The translations under genes were made by a program, and so were the position numbers. Positions 10,901 to 22,393 of a DNA stretch of 64,000 nucleotides are shown piece by piece; positions within the stretch are counted from its first letter, which is position 1, and every line of letters starts with the position of its first letter. The stretch comes from Parapristionchus giblindavisi (Eukaryota > Nematoda > Chromadorea > Rhabditida > Diplogasteridae): contig CALSFV010000243.1 of assembly GCA_943737045.1 (NCBI GenBank), forward strand, positions 178,501 through 242,500, in the 5' to 3' direction. The notes under the pieces were generated by a model. That model worked only from the letters and a program-made list of their open reading frames with translations, was not told the DNA's origin and did no database searches.

Positions 10901-13900
10901 ATCTATCACTTAGCCTTCATTAATATTTTTGTGGGTTCATAATAATAAATAAACCGTAGTACCATCAATCGAATAGTGACAAACATTCCCTCCCGATGGT
11001 TATACGTTTTGAATAATGTAATTCAAAATAAATAAATTAATTAATTAAAAGTCTAAAATACCGATTCGCTCGTGAAATCCAATCTTCTTCATTATATTGA
11101 TCTCGTCCAGAAATTCCCATGCAGCCTGCTTATCTGCCGTTTCTGCAAAACAAAAACAGACACGTTATTTGAATATTGTGCATTAATTTAAATAATTTAT
11201 AATGTGCAGTCGCACTCGGATATTAATCGCATAGTTTTTCGCTGTAAGAAGTAATTGCAAAAAAAGTCCAGGCAGGTTCTTGTGGTATTTTCAAATATAC
11301 GCAGAATTTTTTGCACCAAATTACAATGAACATGTGAAAACGGTCATACCGTGAAGGGCTTTCACAGCTACGAGATCATTGTCTTTCTTGATTGCATTTA
11401 ATTGAAGAAGACTTCGACTCGATATTCCACGCATGTTCTCTGTGAAGACCCGACCTGTATAGTTCCAAATTACATTATTATAAAATTAATTACTATGCAC
11501 ATTTAATGTAGAGCTAACATAAGGCGTATTATAAGGCCAAAACGTATGCACAATGCACTCATTTATGTACATTATGGCACTGATTGATTCTTAACAGTAG
11601 TGTGAACTAAGACTTGAGCACTTACTCCATTTTGTGAATTCAGAATTGAATTTTGGCATATATGATCTAATTCAGAGACTTGAGGGCGTATTGATTTGCA
11701 GAAGTTCAGAATTTATTCAGAAGTTGTATAAATAATTTTTACCCAAAAAAACACTTCCGAATGCTCCGCGTCCAAGTTTTCTACTGTGATCGATCAATAC
11801 GTATTGTCGAGGAATTTCAAAGTCGTCGGTCCTGGAAAATCATATTATTACATATTGTGAACAAGCGCTATGATTATCTTCTCTGCATTATTTCCTTTTT
11901 AGTAAACGCCTGGGATGATCTCTTTGGGTTAAATTTTTAAATAAAAATGATAACAAAATTTCTAAAAATCTTGCCTGAAGCTTACGTTGTTCGTAAGAGT
12001 ATGCGACATTCGCTTATGCATCTGAAAAATTGTGTAAATATTAGCAGCATGAAGCACAAAGTCACGAAATGTTGAATAAATGAGGCTAAAAACGGGATTT
12101 TGTTATGCTTTTCTTTTCTTTTCGCGACTTTTGAAAGCCAATCACCAACCATTCCCATGAATTCCTTGACCGTCGACGACGTTCGCTTCTTTCTACAGTA
12201 CGCTACTAGGAGTATGACGAGGATAGCACAGATGATGAAGATCGACAACACGGATATCAGAAGAATCTCCAGACCAGAAAGTCTGAAAAAAAAACTTTGT
12301 TTTTGGAGGACGTAGGCATGAATAAGTTTTAATCTCCGCTCTGGCAACACTCCCTCGTAGACAAAGAAAGCGAGTGAGAAGTGCCAGAGCTGAGAGTTTC
12401 AAGTTAACTGGTGATGTGGCTGGTGGAAAGAATCCATGTCTTTGCTTCTGCCAATCTTTAATTTTATCTTTTTATAGAGATCGATCAATACGTATTGTAG
12501 CGAGGGAATATTTGCAGAATTTCTTAAATTATACTTACTCATCTCTCGAACAGCAAAGTAATTTCAAAGAAAGAGTGTGCGAATGTTTAGACCCTAATAA
12601 TGAGATAATTCACACTACCCCATTCGCCCACTACCAGCTCCATCATTCGTCGTGGTGGTAGACTCTGAAACAGCTGTTGAAGATACTGTCGTTGGTACGG
12701 AGACCGTGGTCGTATCGTCGGTACCGGGCGGATCCGTTCCTTCGGTTCCGTCGGTGGGCGGAGTCTCCGTCGATGCATATGTAGTTGCTGGAAATAGTGG
12801 TAATCGTTAAAGGGAACATACACTATCTATCAATAGTTCCGATCTTTTTTCGAAATGGCATAGCTTTCTTCGTTTTCAGGCTCTAGAGTTTTGGAGGATG
12901 TAAGCAATTTATATAGAAATCACGCATGCTATTTAGCGAGTGCATAATTCCAGAATTTCTCAAGTTTTTTTTCTGTCGGTGTAGGATTGCTACAAGATCT
13001 GAGTGACGACATGAGATTTGATAGTACATTCATTGAAGACTAACTATCTGGATATGTAGTAGTTGCCACCGACGTCGATGTCGTTTTTGGCGTCGATGGT
13101 GTGGAAGCAGTTGCTAAAAATTTTTTATTACATTCTTAAAAATTTGTTTTTTTTAGAGATAGAAATAGATATAAATGGGCAAAACATGAGAAAATCTTAC
13201 TGATTTTAGTCGTCGACGGCTTCGGGTAGGGGTCCCTGCGATTTCTGATTATTTTCCAATATCACAATCGAATCCGAATAAATCACTCACGGTCTCTGAC
13301 ACAACACCAGTGGTAACGTGGTATTGGCCGTTTCTCTTTGCCATTGACCGGCGACGGCAGCGTTGTAGATGAAGGTACTGACTGTGTGCGGATTGCATGT
13401 TGAGCTATCTGAAAGGACGATTATAGCAAAACATTTGATGTGTCTTTGGGAGTGACAATGTTCTAAAGTTGCCACTGACGACACTCCTAACTTCAAGCAC
13501 ACTCTAGCATCATATTTTGCGTTCTTTACTTTTCGCAACGTTATTTATTAAAATCATACACGCACCATAATTCTAAACGATGAATTGGTTGATAAGCAAA
13601 TGTTCTAGGGCTCTATGACGTTACGTCCAAGAAAAAACAGGCTTTTAACAAAGATATTTATATCCTCACCGTCATCACTATTGAGGAAGTTCGAGTAGTA
13701 ATCGTCGTCCGTGGAATTGTTGAAAGGCGTTCCATCCGTCCATCTACGGTTTCCTTTAAAGGCTAAGCTCTAGTTAACCTTAACTAAGTTAACTATAGTT
13801 AACTTAACCAAACTTTAGTTAAGTTAACTTTAGTTGACCAAATGATGCTCGGATATTTCGATATTACAAGAGCACTAAAATTTTTCATTTTTATCAAAAA

Positions 13901-16900
13901 CATAAGAGAACTCCTACTTTTGTTCACCAAGAATTTTGAAGAAATATAATGGCACACTTTAATTGGCTGATAAATTGTTCAAATGTTCAAAAAATGTAAA
14001 ACGTGATAAGAATTACGAATTTATTTGAAACGTGATAAAAACATACTAGTTCCGTCACAATAAAGTCCGATCCAGAATTGAGATGTAGCAACGCCCTCAC
14101 CAATGAGATAAGCTTGAATCACGTTGTTTTGCTGAAATAATTTGTTGTTGTTTTTGAAGATGAAGAAGAAGAAAAGAAATGAACGATAATTATATGTATT
14201 GTGATGTTCTGTGATTATCGTGCATGAAACAGAAAAATCCATTTTTCGTCGATACCAAAAAATATCCGAGTTGTTGAATTCTCTCAGATAGTGTTTTATA
14301 AGAAGAAGCCCATACCATCCCCTTGCTTTCTTATACAGGAAAATAAATGATTTGATTCGATTTGATTTGATTTTTCGCATTTTCAAATGAGAATGAAATT
14401 TTTTTTAGCTGAACAGCATGATATCAACTGTTTCAATGTTATAAAAATAATGATAATAATACTTAATAATAATAATAATAATAATTGTTTAACTGTTATA
14501 TAATGTTCTCACCTCATTTGATGTAATCTTAGGCAAATGTCCTCCTTTATCCACACAGTGGCTCTCTGCTTCGGTGAAGTCCTTCTGATACATTTTGATG
14601 CTATATTGGGTCATCATGTAGCACACTCCATCGGGCAACGATGTCCACACGCCGGTGCATGGAGGATCTGAGAAGGGTATGGATTTGGAAATGACAGAAA
14701 AACATGATTGGGAAATGACAGAAACTGAAATATGAAAAGACATACCTACAGTTGGAGAGGGAGGCTCGTAGCTGTACGGTCTGCAAGTAGTTATACAAAG
14801 GTGGTGTGAAATGATTCTCCCAAGTTTAAGAGAAAAAGAGGATCAAGCAATTCTCTAATGATACCCCCGCACGGCATAATCTATCATATACTACTTACAT
14901 ATAGTATTATAACATTTGTATTGGATTGCGAGACAAGATAAAATAATAAACAAAAAAATCTATAAAAAATGTACGACAACATGCAAGACTAGTTTTTTTT
15001 CTCGTTTTTTTTACCCCAAATGCTATCGTGTACTTGTTCTTTCAAATGTTGTCGCATCTTTTTTGATGTATGATTTTTATTTATTTATCATACATCCAAT
15101 AAAGATGTGCCAACATTTTAAACGATGATAAATCAAATTAAATTAAAATTAAGACAATTATTTCTTTGTGTACTTATACTTATAAATAAATTACATATTC
15201 TATTTAGATCGATGTTATACTTAAGATATATTTAAGGTATACTCTGGTATTTCGAAACTCAAAGTCTACTTAAAGTTTTCACTTGAAGTAGACTTGTAAG
15301 TCTACTTGAAGTTAAACGTAAGTCTACTTAAAGTGGTGTGATATACTGTAATGCATTTCGTCAAATGTTCTTTCACTTTAAGTCTACTTAAAGTCTACTT
15401 AAAGCTGTGACGTAGTTTAAGTAGACTTTAAGTTTTGAAATACCAGAGCTAGCTCTTATTTCCTTAACCCCTATTAAATGTCTACCTCGTCGCACATACG
15501 ACCAGTACATTGGGCTCATACCAAGCCTCTGCTGTCCACGTTCCGAATTGATTGAATACGTGTCGAAATGAACCAGTATCGACGAAATCACATGTCTCCT
15601 TATCTATAAAACTTACTTTTAGACATTTTAAGGAACAATATTATTTATAGAATTCTATTCAAAATTTAAATTTAACTCGTGTAGAAAAACAAGAGTAATT
15701 TGAAACTCTCTACTCTAGCCACACTCGCTCATCCTTCGTCTGCGAGAGAGTATTGACAGAGCGGTGAGTAAAAAAAGGAAGGTTCTTGTTTTCACGAGAA
15801 CAATCAACTGACCAATTAAATTGTTTGAGAAGAAGGCAAGAGAGGGGTCGAAGGGTGGTCCGTCGACCCATTCCCACTTCCATGCTGCAATGAAGCTTTC
15901 AATAACCATAACTTTTTACATCACTCAAAGAGAAGAAGTGCTGTGCACAGAGCACAAAGAACATGTGAAGTGTTATATTTAACACTTTTTGGCACAAAAT
16001 GTGATATATAACATACAACTCTTCATAGGTCTTAAGTACTCTAGATAACACTTTTTTCTCTGTGTGAATTTGCAATTATTCCATTTTCTTCATATGTAAA
16101 TCATAAAACATTTGAATAGGAACATTGCAATTCATATTTCGACAAATTTAATTTAAATTATAAAGAAAAGCTCACTTGATAGATTACAGCCTAAGTCGAT
16201 CCAGAAGGGCTCGAATGGTGAAATTCCCCATTTGGTTGAACGATCCAACATTAGTACGGCCGTCACCTCCAAATATATTTAATAGAAATAAAATTAAAGG
16301 GTGTCGATGCGCGGGAGAAAATCTCAGTTCCGTTTAGAACCAATTTCAGATCCACTCTTGGAGTCTTCTCCCTTCAACTAACGTATGACGAGTAGTCAGA
16401 AGGAGATTGAAAAGGGAAATGCAGTGGATGATGGACAACTGACCAACCGGAGTATGTACGCTCCGCCATTGATGTTCGTGCTACATTTTATCGGGTGTTA
16501 GAATTTTGCAAATAGACTCTATGATCCAAGAACCCGTGATTCAAAATGTGGAGATAAGTTTACGCGTTCTTTCCTTCTGGCATTCGACATTGGTCTTGAG
16601 ATTCCTCACATAGCTGCCTAGCGTCGGACATGCTTGCTCATTTGTTGAATGTTGTGAGAATTTCCTAATAATCGTGTTTAAAAAGGGAGTCTGCCAAGCA
16701 AGTAAAGTTGAGGTCATACAACTTATCTGATGTCTTCGACATCATAAACATTAGTGGAAAAAAATATAAAAAAAGTCTGAACGAATTATACAGTGATCTG
16801 AAGCGCGTGATCTGGCGACTTCCTAGTTTTATCGGCTTCGGCCGTACATGATCTGTGCATATCGGAACGATTTATTTTAACCGTTGTTTCAAAAAACATC

Positions 16901-19880
16901 TAAACGTTTCAAAAAAATTTTTTTTAACTTATCATTGCCTAGTTAGCATAAGATTAAATGGTATTGAAGAGAAATTTTTGAATGGCAGTCTCCCTTTAAT
17001 CGAAAAACTCACGAACTGAGGAAAATAAATGATCTGTGGTGCACTGGAAGGGAATGTTGACTGAGATAAAATACTGCGTTGCTATCTATACATGTAATCA
17101 AGACTTTCATTTCAACCTAATCATATGTTTAAGATTAACAATGAGAGCATAATTTGAATGGGTCACATAATACATAGCGGTTGAAACACCATATGTAGGC
17201 CACATTATTAGTGAAATTTACATTTAAAGTGCAAGACCTATTCTTATACATATACAAATTAGTATCATTAATTTAATTAACAATTTTTACTGAATCTAAA
17301 GAACTGTTTCAGAAATCAATCTAATCGCAGTAACACGATACAGCCTATTTTTCAGCTCACAAATGGTCATACAGTTTAAGAAGGGAACGTGACGTTCAAA
17401 GGAGCTGATTTGAGATCCCTGTTAGCCCTCGAAAATCACAAAAACTGGACTGCTTACCTCTTCTGACGTTATCGCCGGTAGAATGGCGCCCATATTCTCG
17501 CAAAATGCCTGCGCTTGCTGAAATCGTAAAATTATTGTATTTTATTATTGGAACAGTTTTTTTTTCAGTAAAGAAATGTCCGACAGCACAAAATTCATAA
17601 TATTTGTTTGTAGAATTATCATGAACTGTACTGTTTGGATTACAGTAATACTGTTTACTGTATGTTCTGCATTTAAACTAGATACTATTGACTGTATAAA
17701 ATACAGTTGTTTATTTGATATGGGAGTGGCCAACCACAGCCGCAATGAATTTCTATGTTTAGAGAGAGAGAGTCCAAGCGAGATAGTAGGTAGATCAGAG
17801 AGAGAGAGAGAGAGAGAGAGCGCGAGGAGGGAAGGGAAGGAAATGGGGATTTGATTGATAAAATATTTCTGCGTTTACTAGCTAGTAGTAAGGTAATTGC
17901 ACAAGTTCATTTTATACGGGAAATAGCAAAGTTCGCTCAAATTTCAAAGCTATACATCTCTTTTAAAAGCTTTGTATACATCAAACTGTTTTGATATTAG
18001 AATCAATTTTTTAAATGAACAGAGAACAAAATTTCCGGATCACGAAATAGTATCGAACCTGGAAATTCATTTGGTCATTGTAGTCATGCTTTTCGAAGAA
18101 ACACCAATCACTCGTGCCGAGTTCGAAGCCATCCGGGCAATCGGGGTAGATAGTGGTACTTGATTCAGGTAACGATCTGGAATTATTTCATCTTAATTTT
18201 AAATAGTTTAATTTATCAAACACCAATAAATGTGGCATAAATCTTGAAAACTTTTTGCAATGTTTTGAAACACGAATACAAATTTGGACCCAATGATTAT
18301 CACAAATCGCTGTGAAAGGAGCCTATTCGATGATTTCAAGGCACGCCCCGATATATTTGAAACTCTCCGCTCTGGCTATACTCTCTCTCGCATTCTTTGT
18401 CTGTGAGAGAGCGCTGCCAGAGAGGAGAGTAAAATTAGCTCGTCCATTTAAAAGCAATTTTTCAATTCAAAAGCTCACTCAGCCATGCACACAAACGCGT
18501 CCATAAATGAGTGTAGGGGTACTCGCGTCCATGTTGCATTGGCTCCCACCACGACAGCCATCTTGGATGAGCACGGAGAGGATACTGTAATTAGAGGAAT
18601 ACGTATTGCTAACGTAGTATACGTTTTAGTATATACTAACATAATTTGTTGTTTTTGCGCAAACACAACTGAAAGCAACCAAAGAACCGCATCATTAAAC
18701 TTAATCAAGGCTTTACAATCACAGAAAAAAAGCATTGCTCATGTACCCCAAACCCTAAAATCCACTTTTTTTTAAAATTTGGAAGTCTTAAATTTAAAGT
18801 TTGGGGCACATGAGCGAGGCTTTTTTCCTGTGAGTCTAACACAGAACTACATGAACTTACAAATATCATCTGCTTCTTCGAAATTGGTGTAATTGAGATT
18901 ACTACCATCAGTCCACTCCCATTCCTCACTCGAAGAGTTGCATCGAAGCCCGATCCATGCCGGAGAATCATCGGACAATTGCGAGGCTATGTAGTCATTT
19001 TCCTGATGTCATCAATATTACTAACTGCATTGTCATGACGTACACTGGTGAGTGAGACAGAGAAAATATATGAACCACAACCCATACATTCAATGGCTTC
19101 ACGGTTTTTACGGGTTTCAATTACAATGTACAGTGGGATTTGTTTTTTTTATTATTCAGGAGATTAGGTTCCAACATGGTTTGCCAACTAGGGTTGATTC
19201 TCGAGCATGTATCGTTGCAGAGTCATATTAATTGGTTCAATGTAAAATATTTTGTCCCTGAAATTTCGAATCGAACACGGTACCTCATCGGAATGAATCG
19301 AGGCAAGACTGGCGTAGATCTGGAAGCACGCGCGATCGGCCTCATCAAAGGTGACGTGATGTGTCGTGACTGCGTGATAGCAAGAGGATCCGAACAAATC
19401 GAATATGGGCGGGCATGATTCTGCAATTTTCATGGTTCATATTCACTAGAGAATGAGTAATTTCAAAATAATTTGGGTATTTTGCGTGATTATTGATTAC
19501 ATTTATGTTAAAGAATGTTCTAGAATATGTTCCGGAGTATCTAAAGAACAATTATCAGAGTGGGTTAAAGACACACCCCGAGCTAATGTTTCTTTCCGTT
19601 CTGGCAAAGCTCTCTCATAGACAAAGAAAGCGAGGGAACATAGCCAGAGCGGAGAGTTTCAAATTAGCTCTTGTGTGTCTTTAAAGCCATCCTATTCATG
19701 ACTCATTCAAAATTTTGAATATACAGGTTCATAAAGCCCAATTTATTCAACGAATGTAAATAAATTCAAGAACATGAAAGACCACTTACCGTAACCCACC
19801 ACTCCACTGAGGACCGCGACGACGACGTAGATCAGGGCGAAATTGGATGCAAAAGTATCGATCGACCTACGACGGTTCAT
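4982..19880 (-). CDS. Receptor tyrosine kinase with three C-type lectin domains
   Basis: A single-pass receptor whose cytoplasmic domain should phosphorylate tyrosines on ligand binding. The start chosen is the ATG at 19880: its exon (to about 19791) encodes [13 protein letters not shown] and then a hydrophobic stretch ([14 protein letters not shown]), a signal peptide or anchor. Downstream exons give three C-type lectin domains, a Thr/Ser/Pro-rich stalk, one membrane helix (exon about 12290-12120, with a basic stop-transfer CRKKR), and a complete tyrosine kinase domain. The CDS ends with TAG at 4984-4982 after a tail containing YYLKL and NYYS. About 25 exons are spread over 15 kb; large introns hold foldback elements at 6191-7181 and 7712-10247. 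I infer one gene because all pieces share a strand, lie in receptor order and no start or stop was seen between stalk and kinase. Two adjacent genes remain possible without transcript data. Confidence 0.8.
6008..6100. repeat. Three tandem 31-bp units
   Basis: Three direct copies of a unit beginning TCTATTTTTTTCCAAAACTA, starting at 6008, 6039 and 6070, in an intron between kinase exons 5980-5905 and 7402-7262. Confidence 0.8.
6191..7181. mobile_element. Foldback element, about 1 kb, almost wholly palindromic
   Basis: Begins GAGGCCGTTTGCG and ends CGAACGGCCTC; the left arm to about 6630 is the reverse complement of the right arm from about 6760, including a shared CAATATTGCCTCGATATA near the centre. 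It is flanked by ATAA on both sides, a likely 4-bp target duplication. The open frames within it (6473-6922) are arm artefacts with no recognised protein. It sits in a kinase intron. Confidence 0.75.
8440..9528 (-). pseudogene. Unrecognised coding segment inside the 2.5-kb element, broken by an insertion
   Basis: Two minus-strand open stretches (about 9528-9263 and 8796-8440) lie on either side of a palindromic insertion. Treating the flanking TGTGGC pair as one target copy puts both halves in the same open frame, which argues that this was once a continuous protein of roughly 200 residues or part of one. Visible parts are RHFAFGRRV before the break, then a lysine-rich [10 protein letters not shown] stretch and an acidic [12 protein letters not shown] tail. 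I do not recognise a family. It could be the element's own protein or a captured host-gene fragment. Confidence 0.45.
8797..9262. mobile_element. Nested palindromic insertion within the 2.5-kb element
   Basis: The segment starts CGGTAAAAAAATCGGTAACG and has the inverse near its end (9212-9250). TGTGGC occurs immediately on both sides, a 6-bp target duplication. The interior carries many CGGTAAAA repeats. Confidence 0.65.
12329..12408. repeat. MITE family B, intronic
   Basis: CTCCGCTCTGGCAACACTC ... AGTGCCAGAGCTGAGAG inverted core between TTAA sequences, next to the membrane-helix exon of the lectin kinase. Confidence 0.65.
15242..15449. repeat. MITE family C (CTCTGGTATTTC ends)
   Basis: Ends TCTGGTATTTCGAAACT and AGTTTTGAAATACCAGA; the inside is built from repeated AAGTCTACTTAAAGT in both orientations. 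Other copies are at 27452-27664, 29677-29816, 32078-32189, 34631-34867 and 62279-62516. Confidence 0.75.
15700..15770. repeat. MITE family B, partial
   Basis: TTGAAACTCTCTACTCTAGCC ... inverted GACAGAGCGGTGAG; outer TTAA ends not clear. It lies between lectin-domain-2 exons. Confidence 0.5.
15935..16068. repeat. MITE family D (AACACTTTTTTCTCTGT end)
   Basis: Inverted arms around GTGAAGTGTTATATTTAACA; the right end is AACACTTTTTTCTCTGTG. Related copies are at 23692-23837 and 52578-52698; in the last, GTGAAGTGTTATATCTAACA pairs with its inverse. Confidence 0.65.
17738..17938. repeat. Dispersed repeat family G with GA microsatellite
   Basis: CAATGAATTTCTATGTTTAGA, a GA run, then a conserved tail (AATATTTCTGC ... 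TTCATTTTATACGG). The same block occurs at 32933-33105 and 60888-61060, so it is a dispersed element rather than a simple microsatellite. Confidence 0.6.
18339..18443. repeat. MITE family B, intronic
   Basis: AAGGCACGCCCCG then CTCCGCTCTGGCTATACTC with an inverted GCTGCCAGAGAGGAGAG and terminal TTAGCTCG. Lies between lectin domains 1 and 2. Confidence 0.65.
19565..19684. repeat. MITE family B, complete copy
   Basis: TTAA-AGACACACCCCGAGCTAA at the left and TTAGCTCTTGTGTGTCT-TTAA at the right, with an inverted CTGGC/GCCAG core: the clearest TTAA-bounded member. Confidence 0.8.
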
Positions 19881-20544
19881 GAGCTCATTCACTCATTCGC
19901 TCACAAGATTGTCAATAAGTGGGGGGCTTATCGCAGATGCGAGGCTAAGACGATTATAATGATTAAATCATGAGAAGAATATCATTCGAGGGCACAGAGT
20001 CAACGCCTGTGCAGACGAAAATGAAAGAACTATTATTATTGTTAATAATGGACAATTTTAGGTAAAAGTAAAAGGTAAAGGTAAATAACTTTTTTTACCT
20101 TTACCTTTTACTAAAGAAGCGGTGGGAGATCACAGCTAGGCCAGTTTTTTTAGGAAATCTAGTAGAGTGCGACTAATTGTAAACTCTATGTGGCAGAGTA
20201 TTTTTATGGAAGCGTTTTAAACCCATATCGCTAATTACTACAACATTGTTCGTTACAACGATTGGACAATCAATAAACATGTCTGACCGAGAAATGATTT
20301 TGCGGCTTTGCTCTAATTGTATGAACATATCACTGAAATGTTTATATATGTGTCAAATGTGTTTGCAAAGTAAAAAGAAAGAAATGTCAACCATCAATCA
20401 GAAATCATTCCAGCGGTTAGGTAGATATATTAGGTAGATATAAATCAAGCTGGGAGTATAATTTCGCCACATGGAAAGCGTGACGCGGCATACTGTACTC
20501 TAAGAACAGAATTAACAAATGCAAATTATATTAATATAAATTAA

Positions 20545-20850
20545 GTCACGATATTATCTGATAACATTACGATCGCCAAAGAAACATAAATTATTGGTTG
20601 ACTCTGGAATCTTTTTTTTCCAATAAATATGCAAAATCACACCCGTCCTATTTCAATATTCCAGCGTTTCAACGAATCCCTGGTCCTGAAAAAAGGGAGC
20701 GCGTGTTTCTTTGGCGATCGTAAGGTTATCGGATCAGTCAACGATCGCGACTATTAACATTTTTTATTTGCTTGTTCAGTTCATAAAACGAAAGGCGGCA
20801 AAGGCGGTACGCGGCCTTTATGGAGTGCGATCGGGCGGGACGGTATATCT
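20545..20850. repeat. Dispersed palindromic element, family F
   Basis: Contains ATTACGATCGCCAAAGAAAC and its inverse GTTTCTTTGGCGATCGTAAG, with a CGATCGGGCGGGAC end. A related copy occupies 25735-26010, inside the receptor-like gene. Confidence 0.6.
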
Positions 20851-21516
20851 TTTCCAACTTATTATGCAAATATTCATGTCTATTCAGTAAAATACATTTA
20901 ACACGCAGATAATAATAATATATTTATCGCATCTTGGAGAAAAGAGACGAGGGATTTTTTCATAAACAATTAAAATACATATTAAAACAAGAAGTAGCGA
21001 CGATATAGGTGCAATTACTGGATTGCAACCTTTATAGAATTACTAAACACTTGAGGAGAGATTGATGTGACAATAGTTCGATCTAAATTATTCCATTTTC
21101 GGACAACACGATTTGAGAAAAATGATATTTTCAAGATTTCGCGCCTTTTTCTGCACCATGCATGATTCATTTATGATTCTAGCGACCGATAAACTGAATT
21201 AGCATAAATTAACTTATGTACGGTATTCAAAATAACATTTTCCAACATCTTTCTGTCTTTACAGTTTGTTCACGAAAATAATCGTGGGACGCCACCTTTA
21301 ACGTCCTTTTCCGGGATGAAATAAGTGCAAACTAACTCCTCCTTATTGTTAGTCATTCTTTTCTGTGACAAAAATTAATCCGGAGTGATAATAGATTTTA
21401 ATCGCGTCTCTGGTATTATTACGTTTGAACCGATGACAAAGAGGGGCTCACAATAAGAGTGTTAACCTAGATAGTGAATCAATAATCAATTAAAATAATC
21501 AATTTATGATAATTAA

Positions 21517-21640
21517 TTTAAAGGGGCTGACACCTTTGTCAACGGTCTCTTCAACGCTCTATGCTCGATCGTTGTTAGAAAACAGAGAAATAGTGTGCGC
21601 ATTGAAGAGACCATTGAGAGAGGTTACGCTCCCTTCAAGT
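21517..21640. repeat. MITE family A
   Basis: TTTAAAGGGGCTGACACC ... GGTTACGCTCCCTTCAA with the CAATGGTCTCTTC-type inverted core; the left arm is more diverged than other copies. Confidence 0.7.
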
Positions 21641-22393
21641 AATCAATATATGATCTGAAAATATAATAATATACTAATAGCAATGAATACATAATGAGAT
21701 ACGTTATTGTTCAGATTACTGATAACGAACTTACTATAAATCTTTTCGAATAACGGAAAATATTCTGTATTTATGTGCATTTACTTCTGCTTCTTCAACA
21801 TTGCGTACTATACAAATGGAATATATAATACTTCGGAATTTATTTCACACAACATTATTTCTATTTCTTTCATCATTGTTTCTATGCTCTTGGAATGCCG
21901 TATAAGTTGCATTCAATTTCCTCCGCTCTCTGCTTTGCGATATTGTACTTTTCAATGATGAAAAACGCGATAATGTATGAGAGCAAATGATGCAAGAAGG
22001 CACTGGGAAGGTATGGCTTGTGTTCAATTCTGAAATTAATACTTTGAAACAGGGTTTGCAAATTACCTTTAAAATAATGCTTTGAAAAGTGTGCAATGCA
22101 ATAAAATAAATGAATGAATAAAAATATAATGAATGCAATAAACTACATGTGCAAGATTTTAAGATTTTGTTTGAACTTTCCAATGGCTGATCAATCCCAG
22201 TGAATCATTTCCTTGACACCTCGAAGTTCTCCAAATCAGTAGACTTTGTCCTCGCAAAGAAGATGTAATAGGGCAATAATACGGCAGTATTATTGCTCAA
22301 TTACATCTTCTTTTCGAAATAGAGTAAAATCAAAAATGCGAGAGCAAATATTTGAAATGCACAAATATAATCAAAAAATTGAGCAAAATATAT

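Larger units (their letters stand above)
4982..11832 (-). other. Tyrosine kinase domain exons with complete catalytic motifs
   Basis: In order on the minus strand: glycine loop [11 protein letters not shown] (about 11832-11745), VAVK lysine (11460-11350), helix-C glutamate in [10 protein letters not shown] (11140-11055), hinge [16 protein letters not shown] (10835-10695), IAYGM helix (10460-10372), HRDLAARN and IGDFGLCR (7402-7262), WMAPEAL (5980-5905), [19 protein letters not shown] (5845-5775), GDRMPKPE (5660-5600) and [13 protein letters not shown] (about 5400-5300). The AAR in the catalytic loop marks a tyrosine-specific receptor-type kinase. Activation-loop tyrosine is in DHYQSR. No catalytic residue is missing, so the enzyme should be active. 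The tail (5155-5098 and 5023-4982) has paired tyrosines that could dock SH2 proteins. Confidence 0.88.
12640..19435 (-). other. Ectodomain exons: three C-type lectin domains and mucin-like stalk
   Basis: Domain 1: exons about 19435-19270 ([14 protein letters not shown]), 19000-18875 ([20 protein letters not shown]) and 18560-18475 (ending FVCMA). Domain 2: 18178-18066 ([15 protein letters not shown]), 17525-17457 ([14 protein letters not shown]), 16300-16195 (FWIDLGCN), 15905-15800 (WKWEWVDG) and 15600-15485 (VLVVCAT). Domain 3: 14790-14515 ([28 protein letters not shown]), 14135-14047 (FWIGLYCD), 13755-13668 ([10 protein letters not shown]) and 13455-13290 (LVLCQ). Each shows the family's WIGL-type core, the W..DG loop and the conserved cysteines. 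The usual EPN/QPD and WND calcium-sugar motifs are not evident, so classical sugar binding is doubtful. A stalk rich in T, S and P (13110-13045 and 12790-12640) follows, likely O-glycosylated. Confidence 0.82.
19881..22393. other. Intergenic region, repeats only
   Basis: It separates the lectin-kinase start (19880) from the receptor-like gene's stop (22394), and so must hold the kinase promoter. I see element remnants: an inverted GGTAAAAGTAAAAGG pair near 20060-20115, family F at 20545-20850, an end of family E near 21115-21293, family A at 21517-21640, and a hairpin (AGATGTAATAGGGCAATAAT and inverse) at 22258-22313. No convincing exon was found. Confidence 0.6.
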
